NCBI GenBank assembly: GCA_031257595.1
Contig: JAIROH010000227.1
Location: 1-7,237, forward strand
Direction of reading: 5' to 3'
Length of the DNA stretch: 7,237 bases
Source: Treponema sp.
GTDB taxonomy: Bacteria; Spirochaetota; Spirochaetia; Treponematales; Breznakiellaceae
In this document: positions 1 through 6,560 of the stretch, in pieces
Layout: the number at the start of each line of letters is the position of its first letter
How positions within the stretch are numbered: the first letter of the stretch is position 1
Position numbers and translations under genes: made by a program
Notes under the pieces: model-generated
Seen by the model: the letters and a program-made list of their open reading frames with translations, nothing else
The model's database searches: none
Told to the model about the DNA's origin: nothing

Positions 1-879
1 CTTGTTCTGACCACCGTTCATAATAACCAAAAAAGCGTACAAATAGATCTTTACAAGAGCTATACCAAGTCGATGGCCGACGCTTTGTACATCGGGAGCC
101 TTGTCGTAGAAAATTTAAAGCTTGCGGCAAAAGGAGAACCGTCCATAGAACTGGTTATTTCCGCCACCGCCGACGGGGTAATTGCCGCGGAATCCTTCGA
201 TCTGGGAAATCCGTTCGGGGAACATCAGCATCTGAGTCTCCATCTGAAATCTTTTGAGGAAGACGCCGGGGATTATTCGGGCTTTGACATTGAGGGATCC
301 GGCGGCGGGCTTTACGAAAAGTCCACCACGATAAGGGACGCGGATGACCATCAACGAAAATTCCCCTGGGTGGTTCTTGTTGTTATAGCGATCGTCGTTG
401 CGCTTCTTGGCCTTGGCCTGTGGTACTTTTTGTTCAGCGGCCGGGGACTGCCGGGGCGCTTCGGCCTTCCCTGGCAGTCCGAAAAAGCCGTAACCGAACG
501 CCCCGAACCCGCGCCCGTGGCGGAACAGCCCGCGGCAAAACAGCCGGAAACCGCCCGGACAGAGGCTCCGAAACAGCCCGTTTCGGAGCCTCCGGCAAGC
601 CAGGCGCGGCAGGCAGGGGTAATTGATACCCCGCCCAGGGCACAGGGCGCCGCCCCGGCGCGGCAAAGGCGTAATGCGCCGGTTTATTCGTTTAATGTGC
701 CGCAAACCATCCCTCCCGGAGGAATCGTCTACAGAATACGCTGGGGCGATACCCTTTGGGACATTTCGGAGGCCTTTTATCGTAACCCCTGGCTTTACCC
801 CACTATTGTGCGGCACAACCGAATCCGCAACCCGAATCTTATCGTTTCAGGAACCGAAATTACCATTCCTGTACGCTAA
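1..879 (+). CDS. Membrane-anchored Hsp70-like / LysM domain protein, 5' end outside window
   Basis: The frame is open from base 1 to the TAA at 877-879, giving 292 visible residues. An ATG at 73 exists, but domain-like sequence continues upstream of it, so the real start is probably before the window. Visible residues 1 to about 95 resemble the Hsp70/DnaK substrate-binding beta-sandwich: NNQKSVQIDLYKS, then IGSLVVENL, then GEPSIELVISATADGV match in order the DnaK segments around DNQSAVTIHV, LGQFNLDGI and MPQIEVTFDIDADGI. About residues 122-145 form one hydrophobic span (WVVLVVIAIVVALLGLGLWY). A Pro/Ala/Gln-rich spacer follows, then a C-terminal LysM domain (about 243-292; GDTLWDISEAFYRNPWLYP, ending in ITIPVR), a peptidoglycan-binding fold. 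Inferred topology is Hsp70-like part in the cytoplasm and LysM in the periplasm. An actin-like ATPase domain may lie upstream but cannot be seen. The LysM call is firm; the Hsp70-like call is from pattern and moderately firm. Confidence 0.85.
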   Translation, partial: LVLTTVHNNQKSVQIDLYKSYTKSMADALYIGSLVVENLKLAAKGEPSIELVISATADGVIAAESFDLGNPFGEHQHLSLHLKSFEEDAGDYSGFDIEGSGGGLYEKSTTIRDADDHQRKFPWVVLVVIAIVVALLGLGLWYFLFSGRGLPGRFGLPWQSEKAVTERPEPAPVAEQPAAKQPETARTEAPKQPVSEPPASQARQAGVIDTPPRAQGAAPARQRRNAPVYSFNVPQTIPPGGIVYRIRWGDTLWDISEAFYRNPWLYPTIVRHNRIRNPNLIVSGTEITIPVR

Positions 880-946
880 CGGTTCCGTCCGGGGGCGGGA
901 CGAGCCTCCTTTGCCGTACAAGACCGCTTTTTCAAAATTTGCCGGT

Positions 947-3082
947 TTGAAAAAATCTCTTTTGAAACAGAGCCTGCTCCGCGCCGTTTTGCTTTTTTCA
1001 AGTCTTGTTTCCTGCGCCGCCGCTCCGGCAAAGGAAGCCCCTCCGGATCCTTCGGTTTTTTACCAGGCATTGAAGGCCGAAAGCCGGATGGACGTGGTAC
1101 GGGCCGCGGAATTGTATGAAAAAGCCCTTGACAGCCCCTCGTTCAAGATCCGCAGGGAGGCCGCCAGGGAACTCGGCGCTCTGCTCCCGCTGCTTCCCGA
1201 ACCGGAAGAACAGGCAAAAAGAATCCTCAAATGGCTTGAGAAGATCAAAAAAAACGAAAAAAAGAAAGGCGAACAGGCGAGGGAAGTGTCCGAGTCGTCT
1301 TTTGTCTATCTAAGGGCTTCCGCGCTCTATGTCACAGGCGGCTACGAAGAACTTGCCAAATTATACGCCGGAAAAACCCTTTCGCCGCCGGAAAAATTTT
1401 TTGTGATCCTTTCCCGGCTGGAATCGCCGCGTCTTGAAGAAGTACGGGACTTTATCTACGTTCCCCGGGGTCCTTCGGCCGACACGGCCCGCGGGCAGGA
1501 CGAGCTTGTAAACAGGCTGCTGCAGGAGTTTGCCCGGCGGAATTTTGCGCTTCCCGAAGCGGATTCCAGAGCGGCGACGGGGCGTTTTGCCCTGACCGCG
1601 AACGACTACGACGAAGCCCTGTCGTGGTTTCTGGCCGCGCTGGAACTCGACAAAGCGCTCTTTTTCCGCCATCCGGGCCTTTTAAGCGACCTTGGCCGGG
1701 CCTATCAGGGCGTTCCTTCAAAGAGGGCGGAAGGACTGGCGCTTTTCGGCGAATGGGAAACGGTTTTAGGGCGGGAACCGGCCGCTCTTGCCGGAAACCT
1801 CAGCTTCGCGGAACAGAAAAACCTCCGTTATATTTTGCTTTTTTATTCCGGACGGATAGCGCGCCAGCAGGGAAAAGAACAGGAAGCCGCGGATTTTTTT
1901 GCCCGCGCTTTGGATATTGCCCCGGATGAACGGCAGGAAGACGCCTGTATCTGGTACCTCCTCAGCTCAACGATGGATTCCCGGCCGGAAAACGCCGTCG
2001 CCATGGTAAAACGCTATGCCCCGCGCTGGCACAGAGACGCCGCTTTTTCCGATATACTGGACAGAATCTGCTGTTACCTTGTCGGCCTGCAAAAATGGAC
2101 CGATCTGGCGGAAATTTTACCCCTGATCGGGGACGCGAGGGCGGCTCAGTACGCCTATATCCTGGGAAGGGCCGTCGCGGAAGGCTACGTGTCGATACGG
2201 GGAAAAACCGCGGAAGATTTTTTTACAACAGCCTACGAGGAGGGAAACGGCTCGTTTTATTACCGCGCCCTTGCCGCCTCTTATCTGGGTAAATCCGTTG
2301 TCCCCCTGCGTTCCGGCGAAAACACCCCGTTTCAGGATGCCAATACGACGATGCTGGATTTTTACCGGGGCTTTTTTGACTACGATGCCGGGGAATTTGC
2401 CGTTGGTTATATACGGAACGATATGGAAGACCTCGACATCCCCCTTTTGCGCGCCCTGGCGGGACTTTTGGCGGATCAGGGACGCTACCTTGATTCGATC
2501 AACCTGGCAAGGGCCTACATGAACCGTGAAAATTACCTGATGGAACGCGCCGATCTTGAACTGTACTATCCCAGGGCCTTTAGCGCCCTTATCGACACGA
2601 ACGCCCGTGAGGCCGGAATTGAACTTCCTGTCTTTTTCGGGCTGATACGGACGGAAAGCGCCTTTATGCCGGCAATAGTGTCCCGCGCCGGAGCCGTGGG
2701 CCTTGCCCAGATAATGCCCGCTACCGCCAGGGAAATAAACGCCATGGTAAAACGGCGGAACGGCCGGGATTTTTCCGAAAACGGCTATATCGACCTTAGA
2801 AACCCGGAAACCAATGTCTATCTTGGGGCTGTTTACCTAAGTTCCCTGACAGACTCGCTGGGAAGCCCGATGCTTGCCCTGTTGGCCTACAACGGAGGCC
2901 CGGCGCGGATCCGCCGGCTCAGGCGGGCCGCCCCGTCCCTGCCGGTAGACCTCTTTCTTGAGACCGTCAGTACCACCGAAACCAGGGAATACGGCAAAAG
3001 GGTCATGGCGGCGGCGGCGGCTTACGGATATCTTTATTATGGTATGTCGATGGAAGAAGTTGTTGCCGATATTTTTAAGTAA
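947..3082 (+). CDS. Lytic transglycosylase lipoprotein (SLT family, SLT70-like)
   Basis: Predicted to cleave the MurNAc-GlcNAc bond of peptidoglycan, forming 1,6-anhydro ends, in the periplasm. I chose TTG 947 because it yields a compact lipoprotein signal: L-K-K at the start, hydrophobic RAVLLFSSLVS, lipobox LVSC with Cys23. No ATG lies between the preceding stop and this signal; TTG 911 is the other candidate, and ATGs at 623, 674 and 695 sit deep in the upstream gene. No convincing ribosome site precedes 947. The product is 711 residues. The body is alpha-helical with TPR-like stretches (about 212-238 and 297-325), as in SLT70 superhelices. The catalytic SLT domain is C-terminal (about 552-690), with Glu570 in IRTESAF as likely acid/base, AVGLAQIMPATA at about 583-594, AYNGGPARIRR from 647, and ETREYGKRV near the end. 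All core motifs are intact. It sits between the LysM gene and ftsK, probably in one operon. Confidence 0.88.
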   Translation: MKKSLLKQSLLRAVLLFSSLVSCAAAPAKEAPPDPSVFYQALKAESRMDVVRAAELYEKALDSPSFKIRREAARELGALLPLLPEPEEQAKRILKWLEKIKKNEKKKGEQAREVSESSFVYLRASALYVTGGYEELAKLYAGKTLSPPEKFFVILSRLESPRLEEVRDFIYVPRGPSADTARGQDELVNRLLQEFARRNFALPEADSRAATGRFALTANDYDEALSWFLAALELDKALFFRHPGLLSDLGRAYQGVPSKRAEGLALFGEWETVLGREPAALAGNLSFAEQKNLRYILLFYSGRIARQQGKEQEAADFFARALDIAPDERQEDACIWYLLSSTMDSRPENAVAMVKRYAPRWHRDAAFSDILDRICCYLVGLQKWTDLAEILPLIGDARAAQYAYILGRAVAEGYVSIRGKTAEDFFTTAYEEGNGSFYYRALAASYLGKSVVPLRSGENTPFQDANTTMLDFYRGFFDYDAGEFAVGYIRNDMEDLDIPLLRALAGLLADQGRYLDSINLARAYMNRENYLMERADLELYYPRAFSALIDTNAREAGIELPVFFGLIRTESAFMPAIVSRAGAVGLAQIMPATAREINAMVKRRNGRDFSENGYIDLRNPETNVYLGAVYLSSLTDSLGSPMLALLAYNGGPARIRRLRRAAPSLPVDLFLETVSTTETREYGKRVMAAAAAYGYLYYGMSMEEVVADIFK

Positions 3083-3083
3083 G

Positions 3084-4058
3084 ATGAACACATTACCGGA
3101 AATCAACAATATCGCGGAAGAGATCGGCATGGTTTCTTTTTTAAACCGTCCCGATTTCAAGATACGGCTTATATCCCTGATGTCGGCTTTTGCGCTGGCC
3201 CTTGCCGGCCTGCTTATGGCTCTTTCTACAATGGCCTGCCTTTTAAACCGGAATTTTATCAATACCGGTCCGGGAGAATTCCTGGTAAACGCCTACGGGA
3301 TCCTCGCGTTTATGGTTCCGGCCTACCTGTTTTGGGCGGCCTGGATACTCAGGGATCCGGTGTTTAGGCCCGGCCGCATTTTTGTCCTGTCCGCCGCCCT
3401 GGTTCCCTTTCTGACCCTTGCCATAGGGCTTTTTCTCAGCAGGGATTTCGGCCGCGGCCTTACCCTGTTCGGGAATTTGGACCTTACGGGCTTTGGTTTT
3501 GCCGTAATCGTCCTGACAACCCTGGAATGTCTTGCCATCCTGATCGTCCACACCCTGCTGTTCCGGGAAAAAACCGCTCCGGCCGGCTCCGTTTCGTTCC
3601 GGCTGCCGGGCCGTCCGAAACAGGCGGACACGCCCGACCGGAAGCCGTCGAATTCGGCGGAACAACCGAATCCGGAAGATCCGGATCGGCCCGGCCGGAT
3701 ACGGCCCGATCCGGCCGGCAAGGATCCTTCCCCGGTATCGGAATCCCCGGAACCCGGCCGCATCCCCCTGGGCGAACGGATACGGTTCCCCGAGCTAAAA
3801 CCCCTGGCAAGTTCTTTGGCGCTTCGAGATTTGGATCAATTCGGATTTTTTAACGTTGAGGAAAACGCCGGAATTTCCCCGGAAAAACAAACCGGGTCTT
3901 CCCGCCCGGAACCGGACCGGGAAATGTCCGAAACCCCGGTTTGGACCGGAACGGCGGACGCGGCGCCGGAAACCGAAGAAGAGAACGCCGCGCCGGAAGC
4001 GGAAACGGCGGAAATTGAAGCCCTGGAAATTGAAGCCATGGAAATGGAAGCCATGTAG
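3084..4058 (+). CDS. ftsK: FtsK/SpoIIIE N-terminal membrane domain and linker, ended by in-frame TAG
   Basis: This is the membrane-anchor half of an FtsK-type DNA translocase. ATG 3084 follows the transglycosylase stop by one base, so translational coupling is likely; no good Shine-Dalgarno is seen. The 324-residue product has four hydrophobic spans (about 28-53, 66-88, 98-119, 134-161), as expected for FtsK anchors at the division septum. A low-complexity linker follows, rich in Pro, Glu, Arg and Asp, as is usual in the family. It ends at TAG 4056-4058 inside a 15-bp tandem repeat. The motor gene downstream continues in the same frame, so without the TAG the gene would run 3084-5816 and encode 910 residues. 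I therefore read this as the 5' half of one ftsK gene. Whether the stop is real, read through, or a sequence error cannot be settled here. If it is real, this anchor is made without its motor. Confidence 0.8.
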   Translation: MNTLPEINNIAEEIGMVSFLNRPDFKIRLISLMSAFALALAGLLMALSTMACLLNRNFINTGPGEFLVNAYGILAFMVPAYLFWAAWILRDPVFRPGRIFVLSAALVPFLTLAIGLFLSRDFGRGLTLFGNLDLTGFGFAVIVLTTLECLAILIVHTLLFREKTAPAGSVSFRLPGRPKQADTPDRKPSNSAEQPNPEDPDRPGRIRPDPAGKDPSPVSESPEPGRIPLGERIRFPELKPLASSLALRDLDQFGFFNVEENAGISPEKQTGSSRPEPDREMSETPVWTGTADAAPETEEENAAPEAETAEIEALEIEAMEMEAM

Positions 4059-4085
4059 ATTGAAGCCATGGAGATTGAAACGGCG
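4011..4085 (+). repeat. Five-unit 15-bp in-frame tandem repeat in the ftsK linker
   Basis: Units begin at 4011, 4026, 4041, 4056 and 4071. They read GAAATTGAAGCCCTG, GAAATTGAAGCCATG, GAAATGGAAGCCATG, TAGATTGAAGCCATG and GAGATTGAAACGGCG, encoding (E-I/M-E-A-L/M) repeats that decay in the last unit. Being a multiple of three, gain or loss of units keeps the frame. Unit 4 begins with TAG where the others have GAA or GAG; a single G-to-T change from the GAG form explains it. Every ATG-ending unit also supplies an in-frame start codon. Confidence 0.93.
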
Positions 4086-5816
4086 GGAATCGGAATGATT
4101 GCCGAAGAAGGCGAAGCGGAAGTGCTTGACGAGGATGATGAAATCGTCAGTATCCCCCCGTCCCTGTTCAGCCCCTATTCGCAGATCGCCGATGGTGCGC
4201 CGGTTAGTGAAGAATTCCCCCGGATTACGGCGGTTGATCCCGAAAAGCCCGAAGCGGACTATCCGCCTGACAGATCCGCCGAAACTGCCGAGACCGCCGA
4301 ATCTGAGGCAGTCGAATTTGCCGGATTCAAATCTGCCGAATCCGCGCCGGCTGTCTCGATTGCCAGGCCCGTCAAAAAATTCCGGCCCGCCGGAAAACAC
4401 CGGGGCGCTTATACGGTGCCTGTGGAAGGGATACTTAACCAGTACCCCGACGGCCAGTACTGGATCGTCGACGAAACCACCCAGCAAGCGGCGAGGATTC
4501 TGCAGGAAACCCTCAAGGAATTCAGCATAGAGGCGGAAGTTACCGGAATCAGAAAAGGGCCCGTTATCACGATGTTCGAGATTTTGCCGGCTCCGGGAGT
4601 CAAGCTTTCCAAGATTGTCAACCTTCAGGACAATATAGCCCTGCGGCTTGCCGCGTCCAGTGTCCGTATTGTGGCGCCGATTCCGGGGAAACATGCCGTA
4701 GGCATTGAGGTTCCCAACAAAAAGCGGAACATTGTTTCGTTCAGGGAAATTATCGAAGGCGAACTGCGGCGGGAAGGCAAACGGCCGGAAATCCCCGTGG
4801 TTCTGGGCAAAGACATTACCGGCGAGGCTGTTACCATCGACCTTGCCCAGATGCCCCATCTTCTTATAGCGGGTTCCACCGGTTCGGGAAAATCCGTCTG
4901 CGTCAATTCGATGATCCTTTCCATACTGTACCAGCGTCCCCCCGCAGAATGCCGGCTGATCCTTATCGATCCGAAAATCGTGGAACTCAAGCTGTACAAC
5001 GATATTCCCCATCTCCTTACGCCGGTAATCACCGAACCGAAAAAGGCGTTCCAGGCCCTGCAGTACTGCATCTGTGAAATGGAACGGCGTTACGCCTGCC
5101 TTGATTCGATGGGAGTCCGGGACATCAAAAGCTACAACCGGCGGATCAGGGAACGGGACATTGCCGCGGAATACATGCCCTACATTGTCATCGTGATTGA
5201 TGAATTTGCCGACCTTATGGCGACTACCGGCAAAGAGCTGGAATCCACCGTAGCCCGTCTTGCGGCGATGAGCCGCGCCGTGGGCATCCACCTGGTGCTG
5301 GCAACCCAGCGGCCTTCCATTGATGTGATCACCGGCCTTATCAAGGCCAACATCCCCAGCCGGATCGCCTTTATGGTGGCAAGCAAGATGGACAGCCGGA
5401 TCATCATCGATATGGTGGGAGCGGAAAAACTTCTGGGAAAGGGCGACATGCTCTACGCCGGGGCGATCGATCCGTTCCCGATCCGTATGCAGGGGGCCTT
5501 TATCTCCGAGGAAGAAGTGGAACGGGTTGTGGACTACGTTAAATCCTTTGGAGCGCCCGAATACATCGACGATGAAATTTTCTACGACGAGGAAGAAGAC
5601 ACGGGTCCTTCGTTGTTTGCCGAAGGCGACGATCCGCTTTACGACAAGGCGCTGGAAGTGGTGTACCAGCAGGGCAAGGCAAGCGCCAGTTATATCCAGC
5701 GCCGGCTCAAGATAGGTTACAACCGCGCCGCCCGGCTTGTCGAAGAAATGGAACACCGCGGCGTTGTCGGTCCCGCCCAGGGGTCGAAGCCGAGAGAGTT
5801 ACTCCATATCGCGTAA
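4068..5816 (+). CDS. ftsK: FtsK/SpoIIIE DNA translocase motor (alpha, beta and gamma domains)
   Basis: ATP-driven double-stranded DNA pump that clears chromosome termini from the closing septum. Counting from ATG 4068 (582 residues), a Glu-rich linker comes first. An alpha domain follows at about 115-235 (includes GPVITMFEILPAPGVKLSKI), then the RecA-like beta domain with Walker A GSTGSGKS at 269-276, IDPKIVELKLYNDIPHL after it, Walker B IVIVIDEF at 373-380 (Asp378, Glu379) and ATQRPSIDVITGLIKANIP at about 412-430. A winged-helix gamma domain occupies about 520-580 (ASYIQRRLKIGYNRAARLVEEM), the part that reads polar guide sequences in known FtsKs. All catalytic motifs are intact. The frame is the same as the membrane half upstream, separated only by TAG 4056-4058. 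ATG 4068, with a weak GAAG before it, is the nearest restart; ATG 4095 is another. A motor without the anchor would be soluble, like SpoIIIE/FtsK motor fragments, so this may be a split or a damaged gene. Confidence 0.9.
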   Translation: MEIETAGIGMIAEEGEAEVLDEDDEIVSIPPSLFSPYSQIADGAPVSEEFPRITAVDPEKPEADYPPDRSAETAETAESEAVEFAGFKSAESAPAVSIARPVKKFRPAGKHRGAYTVPVEGILNQYPDGQYWIVDETTQQAARILQETLKEFSIEAEVTGIRKGPVITMFEILPAPGVKLSKIVNLQDNIALRLAASSVRIVAPIPGKHAVGIEVPNKKRNIVSFREIIEGELRREGKRPEIPVVLGKDITGEAVTIDLAQMPHLLIAGSTGSGKSVCVNSMILSILYQRPPAECRLILIDPKIVELKLYNDIPHLLTPVITEPKKAFQALQYCICEMERRYACLDSMGVRDIKSYNRRIRERDIAAEYMPYIVIVIDEFADLMATTGKELESTVARLAAMSRAVGIHLVLATQRPSIDVITGLIKANIPSRIAFMVASKMDSRIIIDMVGAEKLLGKGDMLYAGAIDPFPIRMQGAFISEEEVERVVDYVKSFGAPEYIDDEIFYDEEEDTGPSLFAEGDDPLYDKALEVVYQQGKASASYIQRRLKIGYNRAARLVEEMEHRGVVGPAQGSKPRELLHIA

Positions 5817-5820
5817 CGGC

Positions 5821-5845
5821 CCGGTTTCCGTTGTACGGAAGCCGG
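5821..5845 (+). terminator. Hairpin just after ftsK, possible terminator
   Basis: Arms 5821-5830 (CCGGTTTCCG) and 5836-5845 (CGGAAGCCGG) pair over 10 bp with one G-T wobble around a TTGTA loop. It begins four bases after the ftsK stop, where an operon end is expected. There is no T-run after the stem, so intrinsic termination is uncertain; it could instead protect the 3' end of the transcript. Confidence 0.45.
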
Positions 5846-5900
5846 CGTATGGAACATGTGCGCACAGGCGCTATCCAAAAAAATTACCCAATATACAGGC

Positions 5901-5932
5901 ATGGCGTTTTGCCTTTGGCAAAACGCTGCCAT
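5901..5932. repeat. Strong hairpin between ftsK and the toxin-antitoxin pair
   Basis: The left arm ATGGC+GTTTTGCC pairs with GGCAAAAC and then GCCAT around a TTT loop, with a 3-base GCT bulge on the right: 13 bp in all. The convergent genes ftsK (plus) and the antitoxin (minus) end on either side, so a two-way terminator is plausible. Seven A residues at 5877-5883 become a T-run on the minus strand, but lie about 17 bases beyond the stem. TATAAT at 5932-5937 with TTGCCT at 5909-5914 (17-base gap) could also be read as a plus-strand promoter. Apart from these hairpins I see nothing in 5817-5969. Confidence 0.55.
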
Positions 5933-5969
5933 ATAATCATAATCACATGGGCGGCCCCGGGCGTATACC

Positions 5970-6206
5970 TTACAATGAAGCGGCAATCCGCTCCTGTATC
6001 ATCTCGCCGATGATTTCCGCCGGAGTTTTGTGATCGGCCATCGCTTTAATCATCAAGTAATCCGCGGAAAAGTCATCAATCGTTACCGTGCGGGCGGCAG
6101 CCTTGCATTGTGAAAAATAACCTGACCCGTCAGGACCAACTTTGGGCGTGGTCTTTGTCCATTTTTCGTCCAGTCTGTCATATTCTTCATCGGTCAAATC
6201 TTTCAT
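5970..6206 (-). CDS. BrnA-like antitoxin of a type II toxin-antitoxin pair
   Basis: A 78-residue protein, presumably the antitoxin that binds the toxin made from the overlapping upstream gene and represses their shared promoter. ATG 6206 is chosen because GAGGAG stands five A residues before it, a good ribosome site; an in-frame TTG at 6221 lies further up without one. The N-terminal half is acidic and probably flexible (MKDLTDEEYDRLDEKW, then KVGPDGSGYF). The C-terminal half (about 43-75, with FSADYLMIKAMADHKTPAEI) looks like the small helical DNA-binding part of BrnA/CopG-type antitoxins. Its start overlaps the toxin end by 20 bases, so the two are translated together. Family call is from sequence pattern and gene order; DNA binding is inferred. 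Confidence 0.65.
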   Translation of the reverse strand: MKDLTDEEYDRLDEKWTKTTPKVGPDGSGYFSQCKAAARTVTIDDFSADYLMIKAMADHKTPAEIIGEMIQERIAASL

Positions 6207-6474
6207 TTTTTCTCCTCTCAAGTAACCTGATAAATGCGGAACGGCATTTCATGGCATGGAAAACCCGGAGTCTGTCTTCGGCAATAACATTATAAAAGAC
6301 TTCAATTAGGTTCGCCTTGCGGTCAAAGCCGATAACCAGATATTTATCTTCGGCATCGGGATCGTCTTCGTCAAGAAAGCCATCGTATTTGGCGGTATCA
6401 AATACCAGCCTTATGTCTGCTTCACTTACGCCGTGTTTAAAAGCGGCGGGATTGAACTCTATAGCAAGGTTCAT
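6187..6474 (-). CDS. BrnT-like toxin (putative RNase)
   Basis: A 95-residue protein resembling BrnT toxins, which are small RelE-fold ribonucleases that block translation. Visible family-like elements are IEFNPAAFKHGVSEADIRLVFD at the start (shared pattern of residue-Asn/Asp-Pro, then KHGVS, then VFD), an acidic DEDDPDAEDKYLVIGF segment, the IEVFYNVIAEDRLRVFHAMK core, and a basic end RSAFIRLLERRKN. In known BrnT the order is toxin first, antitoxin second, with overlap, as here. ATG 6472-6474 was chosen since the homologous pattern begins there; the frame stays open upstream to 6555 but that part is not family-like. A TATACT on the minus strand at 6480-6485 lies so close that the transcript might start at the ATG. 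It stands downstream of and converges with ftsK. Active-site residues were not verified by alignment. Confidence 0.65.
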   Translation of the reverse strand: MNLAIEFNPAAFKHGVSEADIRLVFDTAKYDGFLDEDDPDAEDKYLVIGFDRKANLIEVFYNVIAEDRLRVFHAMKCRSAFIRLLERRKNERFDR

Positions 6475-6479
6475 GATCA

Positions 6480-6485
6480 AGTATA
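6480..6485 (-). promoter_or_regulatory. Possible -10 box for the toxin-antitoxin pair
   Basis: The minus strand reads TATACT six bases before the toxin ATG. A start point seven or so bases on would fall at or beside the ATG, giving a leaderless message. The -35 region is poor (TTTCCG at 17 bases spacing), so this is a weak call; no Shine-Dalgarno is seen before the toxin either, which fits leaderless use. Confidence 0.3.
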
Positions 6486-6560
6486 GCCTATTTCCGGCGT
6501 TTCGGAAAGCTGCCCTAATCCGCCGCCCAGGGGGTGTCGGGCGCCAAATTTTCATGCAGC

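Noticed and set aside
115..816. Open frame of 233 codons on the minus strand, opposite the LysM gene
   Set aside because: Arg, Gly and Pro rich with no family pattern, and opposite a gene with clear LysM and membrane segments.
623..946. ATG-started extension of the transglycosylase into the LysM gene
   Set aside because: The residues look like an off-frame reading of the LysM domain, and would place the lipoprotein signal more than 100 residues inside the protein.
4056..4058. TAG as a sense codon throughout the organism
   Set aside because: The other intact genes end in TAA or TGA, so the window does not exclude it, but the GAG-to-TAG difference within a repeat unit is explained more simply by one mutation or a sequence error.
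3795..5756. Open frame of 653 codons on the minus strand, opposite ftsK
   Set aside because: It lies wholly against the ftsK coding frame, whose motifs are intact. Its composition (Phe, Arg, Gly and His rich, no recognisable motif) is that of an antisense shadow caused by codon bias.
6475..6555. N-terminal extension of the toxin frame
   Set aside because: The added residues are Arg and Pro rich and unlike BrnT; the family-like sequence begins at ATG 6472-6474.
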